64,000 nt of DNA from Bacteroidaceae bacterium (GTDB lineage Bacteria; Bacteroidota; Bacteroidia; Bacteroidales; Bacteroidaceae). This document shows, one piece after another, positions 48,326 through 56,868 of this stretch. Each line of letters opens with the position of its first letter. The stretch's first letter is position 1. The stretch lies in assembly GCA_024398435.1 (NCBI GenBank), contig JAKSJD010000010.1, positions 19,635-83,634 on the forward strand. The letters run 5' to 3'. The notes below the pieces were generated by a model. The model was not told the DNA's origin. It did not search any database and saw only the letters and a list, made by a program, of their open reading frames with translations. Position numbers and translations under genes: made by a program.

Positions 48326-50914
48326 ATGAGAAGATTATTATTGACGATAGCTCTCGTAGCAGCCACATCAATCAGTATGATGGCTAAGGACAATATTGGC
48401 ATAACTTCCACAGAGGTCAGTGCCGAGCGTTTCACTCTTATTGCCGATGGCATTCCTACCGACATTCTAATGTCAGAAGGCGATGCCGTGGGTGTAGGTA
48501 TTGCAGCCAATAATCTTGCTGCCGACTTTGAACGAGTTTGTGGCAAGCAATCTAAAGTGCTTACAGCTCCAGCTGGCAAGCGTTTGATTATTGTTGGTAC
48601 TCTCAATAGTGGCTATGTTCAGAAGTTGGTGAAGGCCAAGAAGATTGATGCCAAGGAACTGAAAGGTACGACCGAAAAGTATGTGATACAGTGGGTGGCA
48701 CAGCCACTTGATGGAGTGGATGAGGCTCTTGTTGTTGCCGGAAGCGATATGCGAGGAACCATTTATGGCATTTATGAGATAAGTGAGCAGATTGGTGTTT
48801 CTCCTTGGTATTATTGGGCAGATGTTCCAGTGGCAAAGGCTTCTAACATGTCGATAGCTCGTGGTAAGTACACAGCTGGCGAACCTGCAGTTCGTTATCG
48901 TGGAATCTTCTTGAATGATGAGGCACCTTGCCTTACTTCGTGGGTGAAGAACACGTTTGGTACCGATTACGGAGGTCATGATTTCTATGCAAAGGTATTT
49001 GAACTCATCCTTCGCCTCAGAGGTAATTTCCTTTGGCCTGCTATGTGGGGATGGAGTTTCTATGCAGACGACCCACTCAACAGCAAGACAGCATCGGATA
49101 TGGGTGTGATTATGGGAACTTCCCACCACGAACCAATGGCTCGCAACCATCAGGAATATGCCCGCAACCGCGGTAAGTGGGGTGCTTGGGATTATGCTAC
49201 CAATAAGGATAAACTCGACCAATTCTTCCGTGAGGGAATGGAACGAGCAAAGGATACAGAAGACCTTATCACGATTGGTATGCGTGGAGATGGTGACACA
49301 GCAATGGGAGGCAACGAAGGACATGATGATGAACTCACATCAGACGACCAAGCCATTATGAACCTCCTTCAGCAAGTGATTGCCAACCAGCGCAAGATTA
49401 TCAGTGAGGTTACTGGTCGTCCAGCATCAGAGCGTCCACAGGTTTGGGCACTTTATAAGGAAGTTCAACGCTACTACGACCTTGGAATGAAGGTTCCAGA
49501 GGATGCAATCGTATTGTTGAGCGACGACAACTGGGGCGATGTACGTCGTTTGCCATCAGAGGAAGAGCTCAAGAAGCAGAAGGGCGGATTCGGACTTTAT
49601 TACCATGTGGATTATGTAGGAGCGCCACGAAACTCAAAGTGGCTTAACATCACTCCAATCCAACACATGTGGGAACAATTGCAACTCACTTTCGATTATG
49701 GAGTGGATAAGCTTTGGGTGCTTAATGTAGGCGACTTGAAGCCAATGGAATATCCAATCGACCTCTTCCTTGATATTGCTTGGAATCCAAAGGCTATCAA
49801 TGCCGGTAATCTGCTTCAGCACACTCGCCAGTTCTGTGCCGAGGCATTTGGAGAAGAGCAAGCCGACGAGGCAAAGCGTATTCTCAATCTTTACAGCAAG
49901 TATGCAGGTCGAGTAACTCCTGAAATGCTCGATGCCAACACATATAATATTCGTACGGGCGAATGGGATGATGTCTGCATGGAATGGTCCGAGCTCGAGA
50001 ATGCGGCAATGCGTCAGTATATGAAGTTGCCTGCAGAATGTCGTGATGCCTATCAGCAAATCATACTCTTCCCAGTTCAGGCATTTGGCAATCTCTATGA
50101 AATGTATCGCGCTCAGGCAAAGAACCGTTTCTATAGCAGCCAGAATTTGCCAGAGGCAAACGAATGGGCCGACCGTTGTGAAGAGTGTTTCCGTCGTGAT
50201 GCTGAACTCTGCAACGACTACAACAAGGTGATGGCCGGAGGCAAATGGAACGGTATGATGACTCAGAAGCATATTGGCTACACCAACTGGAACGATAATT
50301 TCCCAGCCGACCGTCTTCCTCGTCTTACACGCGTTGAATTGGCAGCAGCCGACTCTAATTCGGTTGCTCCAATTGAAGGAAACGTGTTTACGGGAAGCAA
50401 TGGAGTGGTTGTGATGGAAGCCGAGCATATCTATGCAAAGCAAGATGCAAAGGAAGCCCAGTGGACGGTTATTCCTTATATGGGACGCACTCTCAGTGGA
50501 CTTTCGCTCATGCCATACACTGCAGCAACAGATGGAGCATCACTCTCTTATCAGTTCACACTTCCTGAAGATGTGACGAAGGTAAAGGTTTATGTCATCA
50601 CGAATGCCACACTTCCATTCAAACGTGCTGATGGCCACCGTTATACAGTGGCTCTCGACGATGCTCAGCCACAGGAAGTGAACTTCAACTACAACCTCAA
50701 GGATGTTCAGCAATATGCTTATAGTGTATATTATCCAACGGTTGCCCGTCGAATAGTGGAAAAGAATGTTAGTTTCGATGTGAAGAAGTCGGAACAGCAC
50801 GTATTGCGCTTGATGCCACTCGACCCAGGAGTTGTGTTTGAGAAGATAGTAGTAGATTTCGGAGGCTATCAACCTTCATATCTCTATATGCACGAATCCA
50901 ACCGCAAACGTTAG
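48326..50914 (+). CDS. Glycoside hydrolase family 115 (xylan alpha-1,2-glucuronidase)
   Basis: This exported enzyme of 862 residues (signal peptide ending SMMAK) belongs to GH115, whose members remove (4-O-methyl-)glucuronic acid from xylan. Diagnostic stretches are AVRYRGIFLNDEAPCLTSWV, LRLRGNFLWPAMWGWSFYAD, GVIMGTSHHEPMARNHQEY, LITIGMRGDGDTAMGG, YYHVDYVGAPRNSKWLN and NVGDLKPMEYPIDLFLDIAW. The C-terminal ~200 residues form the GH115 beta domain (VVMEAEHIYAKQDAKEAQWT). It is monocistronic: REP-like repeats lie on both sides, two of them as ~60-bp inverted copies. No clear TAnnTTTG promoter was found in the 178-bp gap upstream. Confidence 0.92.
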   Translation: MRRLLLTIALVAATSISMMAKDNIGITSTEVSAERFTLIADGIPTDILMSEGDAVGVGIAANNLAADFERVCGKQSKVLTAPAGKRLIIVGTLNSGYVQKLVKAKKIDAKELKGTTEKYVIQWVAQPLDGVDEALVVAGSDMRGTIYGIYEISEQIGVSPWYYWADVPVAKASNMSIARGKYTAGEPAVRYRGIFLNDEAPCLTSWVKNTFGTDYGGHDFYAKVFELILRLRGNFLWPAMWGWSFYADDPLNSKTASDMGVIMGTSHHEPMARNHQEYARNRGKWGAWDYATNKDKLDQFFREGMERAKDTEDLITIGMRGDGDTAMGGNEGHDDELTSDDQAIMNLLQQVIANQRKIISEVTGRPASERPQVWALYKEVQRYYDLGMKVPEDAIVLLSDDNWGDVRRLPSEEELKKQKGGFGLYYHVDYVGAPRNSKWLNITPIQHMWEQLQLTFDYGVDKLWVLNVGDLKPMEYPIDLFLDIAWNPKAINAGNLLQHTRQFCAEAFGEEQADEAKRILNLYSKYAGRVTPEMLDANTYNIRTGEWDDVCMEWSELENAAMRQYMKLPAECRDAYQQIILFPVQAFGNLYEMYRAQAKNRFYSSQNLPEANEWADRCEECFRRDAELCNDYNKVMAGGKWNGMMTQKHIGYTNWNDNFPADRLPRLTRVELAAADSNSVAPIEGNVFTGSNGVVVMEAEHIYAKQDAKEAQWTVIPYMGRTLSGLSLMPYTAATDGASLSYQFTLPEDVTKVKVYVITNATLPFKRADGHRYTVALDDAQPQEVNFNYNLKDVQQYAYSVYYPTVARRIVEKNVSFDVKKSEQHVLRLMPLDPGVVFEKIVVDFGGYQPSYLYMHESNRKR

Positions 50915-50917
50915 ACA

Positions 50918-50996
50918 AAGCCCCCTTCCCGTTCAATGGTCTTTACACCCCCTTTGGTTCCCCCGTTATCGGGGGACAGAAACCCCCAAGGGGGAA
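50918..50996. repeat. REP-like palindromes after the GH115 gene
   Basis: Contains CCCCCGTTATCGGGGG (50960-50975) and the inverted counterpart of 48231-48290 at 50932-50991, with about three substitutions and one indel over 60 bases. It lies between the convergent GH115 and tcdA genes. Confidence 0.8.
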
Positions 50997-51048
50997 TGAC
51001 TTAAATTGTACATTGTACTTGGTTCTTTGCGCATAAATAGGATGGGTT

Positions 51049-51744
51049 TCATACAATCAAGCTACAAAGAGTAAAGCCAAAGGTGGCAGTGACTTGAACG
51101 ATGCTGCCTTTGAGAGAAGAGTCGGCCAATTCTGGTCGACTTTCTTCTGAATATACGCAGAGGAATTTCTTTTCTGGAAATCTGCCAGAGCGTTTCATCT
51201 TGTTGCGAAGAGCTCGGGCAAGCGGACAACCTTTCACTTTCCAGAATTCGGCTACACTGACCTTTGTAGGGTCGGTTTTCATGGCAGCACCCATCGAAGA
51301 GATGAGTGTTGCTTTTGATTTTGAGGCCTCGATGATTAGTTCCACCTTGTCGTCCATCGAGTCGATTGCATCGATAATATAGTCGAAACGGTCGAAATCC
51401 AGTGTTATGTTTTGTCCGAATTCAGTCGAAGCCGAATAGCGTTCTTGCAAGGCAATGATTTCTGCATCTGGATTGATTTCGAGCAGATGCTTTTTGAGGG
51501 CTTCCACTTTTGGTTGGCCGATAGTGAGGGAAGTAGCCATCAGTTGGCGGTTGATGTTGGTAGGGTCGACAAGGTCGGGGTCGACGATGGTCAGATGTTT
51601 CACGCCTGAGCGTACCAATCCTTCAGCTGCCCAACTGCCAACGCCACCAACACCGAACAGCAGAATCTGGATGTTTTCCAGACGTTTCATTGAGTCGGTG
51701 CCGAGCAATGCTTCAGCTCTGGCGAAAGTATCTTTATGTGTCAT
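51049..51744 (-). CDS. tcdA: tRNA threonylcarbamoyladenosine dehydratase (TcdA, E1-like)
   Basis: TcdA cyclises t6A37 in tRNA to ct6A using ATP; 231 residues from the ATG at 51744 (a TTG ten codons upstream is possible). The ThiF/MoeB/E1 fold is marked by the nucleotide motif LLFGVGGVGSWAAEGLVRSG and VDPDLVDPTNINRQL, then YIIDAIDSMDDKVELI. The segment SEESRPELADSSLKGSIVQV fits the TcdA branch rather than MoeB or ThiF, which would carry zinc-binding C-X2-C pairs that are absent here. It is convergent with GH115 and divergent from the candidate small RNA. Confidence 0.9.
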   Translation of the reverse strand: MTHKDTFARAEALLGTDSMKRLENIQILLFGVGGVGSWAAEGLVRSGVKHLTIVDPDLVDPTNINRQLMATSLTIGQPKVEALKKHLLEINPDAEIIALQERYSASTEFGQNITLDFDRFDYIIDAIDSMDDKVELIIEASKSKATLISSMGAAMKTDPTKVSVAEFWKVKGCPLARALRNKMKRSGRFPEKKFLCVYSEESRPELADSSLKGSIVQVTATFGFTLCSLIV

Positions 51745-51878
51745 GATTGTCAGTCGTTTTGACGAGATTGCCAATCTGTTTTGATTCGTTTGCCGCTATA
51801 TGTAAGCAGTTTTGGAGTTCAAAAAGAATGCAATTCGCAATTAATGAGTGCAAAATTATAAAAAATAGTTGACAAAAC

Positions 51879-51909
51879 ATTGTATATTGCAAAAAAATTG
51901 CTAACTTTG
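51879..51909 (+). promoter_or_regulatory. Promoter of the candidate small RNA
   Basis: ATTG (51879-51882), 19 bases, then TAACTTTG (51902-51909). This is a good Bacteroidota promoter pointing into a gene-free region. Confidence 0.65.
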
Positions 51910-51915
51910 CAACGG

Positions 51916-52020
51916 ATTCAAAAGAAGCACTTAGTTTTTTTTATCACTTTAGAAGGTGATTAAATAGTGTAAATTAGTAGGAGAGAGTCAGGTTCGTGAA
52001 GAATATGACTCTTATTTTTT
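51916..52020 (+). ncRNA. Candidate small RNA (~105 nt), unknown family
   Basis: A consensus promoter is followed by about 105 bases without an ORF and then a terminator: AGAGTCA (51984-51990) pairs with TGACTCT (52006-52012) and T residues follow to 52021. A second small hairpin (ATCACT/GGTGAT, 51943-51960) lies upstream. The terminator stands more than 300 bases before the promoter of the next gene, so the unit looks independent. I do not recognise the sequence as any known RNA family. Confidence 0.5.
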
Positions 52021-52120
52021 TGTCTTAATCCAGAAAGGATCAGGAGAAAAAACATGTATGGCCAGTTCTGAAAGTTGAAACACATGGGAGAATTTTATGT
52101 TTTCTGTTGAAGAATAAATC

Positions 52121-52272
52121 GTACTTAACGTTTGGCACGATTGTACTCAGCGTTTGGTATGATTGTACTTAGGGTTTGGTACGATTGTACTCAGCATTTG
52201 GTACGATTTATTATTCTTGACGTTTTGGGTTTTTAAGCAAGGAACATAAGGTTTTTAAGCAAGGAGTTTTAT
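52121..52272. repeat. 22-bp-period direct repeat array C
   Basis: GTACTYAG-type units start at 52121, 52143, 52165 and 52187 (exactly 22 apart), each followed by TTTGGYAYGATT and identical at most of the 22 positions. Two units of another sequence, GTTTTTAAGCAAGGA, start at 52229 and 52251, again 22 apart. It is the best-preserved array in the window. Confidence 0.92.
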
Positions 52273-52348
52273 ATTATTGTTTTGGGGGAATTAGATTAGA
52301 GTCAGATGGTTTTTATGGTTGTTTCGAAAAATAATTCCCATGAAGTAA

Positions 52349-52378
52349 TTGCTGATTGCTGGTTTTTTCGTATATTTG
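52349..52378 (+). promoter_or_regulatory. Promoter of the PL11-GH2 operon
   Basis: TTG (52349-52351), 19 bases, then TATATTTG (52371-52378). The implied leader before the ATG at 52456 is about 70 bases. Confidence 0.7.
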
Positions 52379-52455
52379 CACTCGATGAAGCTATATTAGC
52401 TAATCAAACTAAATTGTAAATTTCACGCATTACGAACTCAATAATTTCTCAAACC

Positions 52456-55400
52456 ATGAAGCGTATAATCATCTTTGCTTTATTCAGTGTAGTAGCATTT
52501 TCAATGTCGGCACAGCGAATCTATCAGAAACTCGGCCGAGGAGTTGTGGCTGTCAGCAATGGCTCGAATGTAACCGTGACTTGGAGACGCTTGGCACAGG
52601 AAGCCGAGGATGTCCAGTACAATGTGTATAAATCCACGTCGGCCAATGGCAGCTATACGAAGCTCAACTCGAAACCGCTCACAGTTTCGTGTTTCACTTC
52701 CACTACTTCGGTCATCCCAACAGGCAGTTATTTGGCTGTGACAACCGTGATCGACGGACAGGAAAGCGAGAAGAGTGCTCCGTTCCACATGAAGAGCCAG
52801 TTCATGAGGAATGTTTTCGTGGATATAAGGTATAAGGGTGGTCCTTTGGATAATGCTCAATATGCCACAAAATATATTTGGCCATGCGACCTCGACGGAG
52901 ATGGAGAGATGGATTATGTGGTCGACCGAAACCCACTTGCCGGAGGCAACCAGATGGTGGAGGCCTATATCAGTGATGGCACATACCTTTGGACAGTTGA
53001 TATGGGACCAAATGAATGGATTAGCAATGGTCAGGATGATCAGGTGGCAGCCTTTGATATCGATTGTGACGGACGAGGCGAAGTGATGCTCCAAACCAGC
53101 GACGGAACCCGTTTCTGGGATAAGGCAAAAGGCACTTGGGGCCTTTATGTGAATGGCAAAACCACTGGTGATACGGATGGTGACGGAATCATAAACTATG
53201 AAAGTCAAGGCACGAAGAATCCACCTCGCTATGCAACCGTTGTCAATGGAATGACTGGAGAGGAGAAGGCAAGTGTGGAAATGAGGTACAACACCTATTA
53301 CAACCGCACCAACAAGTCCTCGCTTATGGGCGATGAATACAACAAACATGTCGGAAAGTTCATCATTTGCTACCTTGATGGCATTCATCCTGCCCTCGTG
53401 ATGGAGTGGCACACACGCTCTTCAAATGGTGACCACCACTACTATTCCGAAGGTTTCCAATACGATTTCTCAAGCGGAAAAGCAGGAGAGTGGAAGGATA
53501 TATTTCAGGAAGGCTGTGGCAATGGTTCGTTCCATTCAATCCGTGTGGGCGATGTCGACCTTGACGGAAAGGACGAAATGATAGAAGGCGGATGGACGAT
53601 GGACCATACCGGGAAGGTACTTTTCAATGCAGGAATCTCACATGGTGACCGTTTCCGCACAAGCGACATCAATCCCGAATTGCCAGGAATCGAGGCGTTT
53701 GCCATCCAACAAAATGCAGGCGATATGCTCGGACAGATTCTCTATAGGGCATCAGATGGCAAGGCTATCAAGAAATGGTATATGAGTGGAGTGGGAGATG
53801 TTGGCCGAGGCGATTGCTATGATATGACTCCCGACCATCTAGGATGGGAAATGTTCTCCACGATGGGAGGAGTTTATGATGCCAACGGAGATTTGATTCC
53901 AGGATTAGACAGTTATTTCCCAACCGAAGCCCTTTGGTGGGATGGCGACCTTGGCCGCGAATACTTGGCAGCACCCGATGGAAACGGCTACAATGCCTAC
54001 ATTGCCAAGTATGGTTCGGGCCGATTGATTGAAATGGCAAAGCAAAGTGGCTACATCGTTCAGAGCGAGTATGGAGCACGTGCAGCCTTTTGGGGCGACA
54101 TCATAGGCGACTGGCGCGAAGAAGTTCTGCTGAAGCACCTCACCAATGGAGTGGTTGATGGATTCACCGGATTCTCTACAGATTATTCCACATCTATTAA
54201 TAATATATATTGCCTCCTCGAAGATCCTGCCTATCGCGGACAAATCACGAGCAAGGGCTACTATCAGACACCTAACCCATTCTTCTATCTCGGTTGGGAC
54301 ATGCCTCGACCTCAATTGCCACCGGTTATGGTGACGGATTTGGTAGGAAAGGCATCAGACACATTTACCGACTTTGAGCGTGTGAATTCAGCCACCTATC
54401 AAGATGGCAAGTCAATTCTATACGACTTGAACACAGAAGCCGAAATCACCGTCTCATCCACTATGCGTCCAAGCGTCATCTATATGATGCCAGTGAAGGG
54501 ACAAACCACAACATTCAGTGGCAGCGGCCAGTTCGGAGGCGAAGGAAACATATGGAAGAGCCAGAACGGAACATCGGTCATCAACATTCCAATCACAACC
54601 AAAGGCAATGTAATCGTTTCGGAAGGAACACTCGAAATCAACAGTGAGGTCAATTGTCCTCTCGACCTTCGTGCCAAAGGTACGATTGCCGGAAACGGAA
54701 CATACAATGACACAATCATGTTTGAAGGCGCTCTCAACTATGAGGGTTGTCGCGTCATTCCAAACGGAACGATGACCTTCAACCGCTCGCTCAATATCAC
54801 GAAGCGCGTTTATTTCGAGTTCCACAAGCCAGAGGATATCATCCACATCAATGGCGACCTTAAAGTTTCGGGCAAGCCTATCTTCACTATTGCCCTTTCC
54901 AATCTTTCTGCCGGAACCTACAAGCTGATGGAATTCACTGGCGACTTCATCGGTTCGGTCGATAAGATTGAAATTAGTGGCATTACAGGTCTTTCCTACA
55001 ATGTTGTAGTCGAAGACAAAACCGTATGCCTCCGCATCAACGAACAACGCGAACCAAGCGATTTCGTATTCTGGACAGGTTCAACAAATGGTCTTTGGGA
55101 CTACACTACAACCAACTTCTGCATCGAAACCACAGCTACGGAATTCGTTGCAGGAGATAAGATTGAATTCGGTGATGAGGCAACAGCAACGACTGTCACG
55201 GTTGATGACTTGATGCCAACCTCTGGAGTGACATTCACAAACGATACGAAAAACTACACCATCAATGGCGATGGAGGATTCTCCGGAAACGGTGGTCTCA
55301 CAATGAATGGCAAGGGCAAGCTTACCATCAATACAACGAAGAACGACTATAAGGGAGCAACCATTATCAACAGTGGTACAGTCAGTTTGAAGGACTTGGC

Positions 55401-56868
55401 CGATGGCGGAATGGTAAGTAGTATCGGAGCCGCCTCTTCATCTGCCTCAAACTGGAAGATAGGAAAGGCAACCGTTATCATCAACAACACATCAGCTTCA
55501 ACAAATCGCGGATTGACACTGACTGATACTGCCACAATCAATGTTCCAAACGGTACTTTGGCCCTTAAAGGTCAGGTTGTAGGAAAGGGAACATTCGTGA
55601 AGACAGGAGGCGGACAAGTCAACTTCACTTATGGCGGAGCCAATACATTCAGTGGAGGAACCATCCTCAATGCCGGAACCATTGCAATGGGAACATGGGA
55701 TACGACGATTGGTTCGGCCACATCGAAGATAACAGCCAATGGAGGTACAATCACCATCTTCAACAACAACACGACCTCGGCTGTTCCTTCATTCCAAAAC
55801 ACACTCGAAGTGCCAAAGGGCAAGACTGTGACGATGAATGGCGGACAACGTTGTGCCATCAAGGGAAGTCTTACAGGCGAAGGAACGTTCAGAATCAATT
55901 TCCCTTATGTTCGAGGAGATGTATCAACCAATGTGTCTAAATTCTATGGCACATACGAAGTGACAAGCGGTCAGCTCCGACTTGTTGCAGCAATGGATTT
56001 CTCCAATGCCACACTCAAACTCGATGCCGACAACTATGTGGCTCACTTGAAGGCAGGAAGTGGAAACGAACAGCAACTCACTACAAAGATTGGAGCTTTG
56101 GTCGCAGCTAATTCAAGTGCTTCCTTCGGTTCCGGTACATGGAACATCGGTTATCTCGGTACCGACTTCTCGTTTGCTGGTAAGTTCGGAAGCGGTGCAA
56201 CCGTGAATAAATATGGTGAAGGCAAGATGACTCTCACCGGAGCAAGCACAGCACCAATCAATGTATATGCAGGTACTCTCGATGCAGAGAACACTTCGGC
56301 TCCAATCACAACGGGAACGATTAATGTAAACAAGGGAGGAACACTCACAGGAGCAGGTCAGACAGGTGCGGTAGTCATAGCTTCAGGTGGAACTCTTACA
56401 GCAGGAAAGAGCAGTGTTCTTACCGGAGTGCTTACAATCAATGGTACTCTCAAGGTCAATTCGGGTGGAATCATTGCAGTCAGAGGGCGTGGAACCACCA
56501 GCACAAAGGTTGACCAATATGTTGTTTCCGGCAAAGTGACTCTCACAAGTCCTTTGTTCCAGATGTCGCGATTGTCAGGAGAATGGGCCGAAGGAGATGA
56601 ACTGGAAATCTTCACAGGCGAAGGAACTATCTCATTGTCGGGCACTCCTACATTCGAACCATCCGTACCAATGGAAGGCTACAAATGGGATTGGAGTGAG
56701 TTGCAGTCATCCGGTATCATTAAGATTGCTGCAGATCCTGATGCCATTCAAGGCATCGAGATGGATGAAGCAAGTAAGCAAGTTGTGTTCGACTTGATGG
56801 GTAGAAGAGTATCAAACCCTTCAAAGGGTATCTATATCATGAATGGCAAAAAGATTTATATCAAATGA
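52456..56868 (+). CDS. PL11-type rhamnogalacturonan lyase with autotransporter-type repeats and C-terminal sorting tag
   Basis: This exported enzyme has 1470 residues (signal peptide ending SMSAQ). Residues about 20-635 are a polysaccharide lyase 11 module that cleaves the rhamnogalacturonan-I backbone: YIWPCDLDGDGEMDYVVDRN (calcium loop), GQDDQVAAFDIDCDGRGEVM, GDVDLDGKDEMIEGGWTMDH and GARAAFWGDIIGDWREEVLL. From about residue 660 it turns into long Gly/Thr/Asn-rich beta repeats; from about 943 several units match the autotransporter-associated strand pattern (GNGGLTMNGKGKLTINT ... YKGATIINSGTVSLKDL; NTFSGGTILNAGTIAMG). The last 30 residues, VFDLMGRRVSNPSKGIYIMN plus GKKIYIK, are a type IX secretion-like tag. 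The typical PL11 length is ~620, so more than half the protein is extra. The stop overlaps the next start (ATGA). Confidence 0.9.
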   Translation: MKRIIIFALFSVVAFSMSAQRIYQKLGRGVVAVSNGSNVTVTWRRLAQEAEDVQYNVYKSTSANGSYTKLNSKPLTVSCFTSTTSVIPTGSYLAVTTVIDGQESEKSAPFHMKSQFMRNVFVDIRYKGGPLDNAQYATKYIWPCDLDGDGEMDYVVDRNPLAGGNQMVEAYISDGTYLWTVDMGPNEWISNGQDDQVAAFDIDCDGRGEVMLQTSDGTRFWDKAKGTWGLYVNGKTTGDTDGDGIINYESQGTKNPPRYATVVNGMTGEEKASVEMRYNTYYNRTNKSSLMGDEYNKHVGKFIICYLDGIHPALVMEWHTRSSNGDHHYYSEGFQYDFSSGKAGEWKDIFQEGCGNGSFHSIRVGDVDLDGKDEMIEGGWTMDHTGKVLFNAGISHGDRFRTSDINPELPGIEAFAIQQNAGDMLGQILYRASDGKAIKKWYMSGVGDVGRGDCYDMTPDHLGWEMFSTMGGVYDANGDLIPGLDSYFPTEALWWDGDLGREYLAAPDGNGYNAYIAKYGSGRLIEMAKQSGYIVQSEYGARAAFWGDIIGDWREEVLLKHLTNGVVDGFTGFSTDYSTSINNIYCLLEDPAYRGQITSKGYYQTPNPFFYLGWDMPRPQLPPVMVTDLVGKASDTFTDFERVNSATYQDGKSILYDLNTEAEITVSSTMRPSVIYMMPVKGQTTTFSGSGQFGGEGNIWKSQNGTSVINIPITTKGNVIVSEGTLEINSEVNCPLDLRAKGTIAGNGTYNDTIMFEGALNYEGCRVIPNGTMTFNRSLNITKRVYFEFHKPEDIIHINGDLKVSGKPIFTIALSNLSAGTYKLMEFTGDFIGSVDKIEISGITGLSYNVVVEDKTVCLRINEQREPSDFVFWTGSTNGLWDYTTTNFCIETTATEFVAGDKIEFGDEATATTVTVDDLMPTSGVTFTNDTKNYTINGDGGFSGNGGLTMNGKGKLTINTTKNDYKGATIINSGTVSLKDLADGGMVSSIGAASSSASNWKIGKATVIINNTSASTNRGLTLTDTATINVPNGTLALKGQVVGKGTFVKTGGGQVNFTYGGANTFSGGTILNAGTIAMGTWDTTIGSATSKITANGGTITIFNNNTTSAVPSFQNTLEVPKGKTVTMNGGQRCAIKGSLTGEGTFRINFPYVRGDVSTNVSKFYGTYEVTSGQLRLVAAMDFSNATLKLDADNYVAHLKAGSGNEQQLTTKIGALVAANSSASFGSGTWNIGYLGTDFSFAGKFGSGATVNKYGEGKMTLTGASTAPINVYAGTLDAENTSAPITTGTINVNKGGTLTGAGQTGAVVIASGGTLTAGKSSVLTGVLTINGTLKVNSGGIIAVRGRGTTSTKVDQYVVSGKVTLTSPLFQMSRLSGEWAEGDELEIFTGEGTISLSGTPTFEPSVPMEGYKWDWSELQSSGIIKIAADPDAIQGIEMDEASKQVVFDLMGRRVSNPSKGIYIMNGKKIYIK

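Larger units (their letters stand above)
51745..52455. other. Intergenic region between tcdA and the PL11 gene
   Basis: This 711-bp gap holds a full promoter (51879-51909) followed by a ~100-base transcript unit ending in a terminator (candidate small RNA), a 22-bp-period array (52121-52272) and the promoter of the PL11 gene (52349-52378). No convincing ORF. Confidence 0.75.

Noticed and set aside
48473-49324. 283-codon minus-strand ORF opposite GH115
   Set aside because: The plus-strand frame has strong GH115 motifs and a signal peptide; the opposite frame has none.
52501-53412. 303-codon minus-strand ORF opposite the PL11 gene
   Set aside because: Shadow of the PL11 module with its calcium-binding motifs; no independent evidence.
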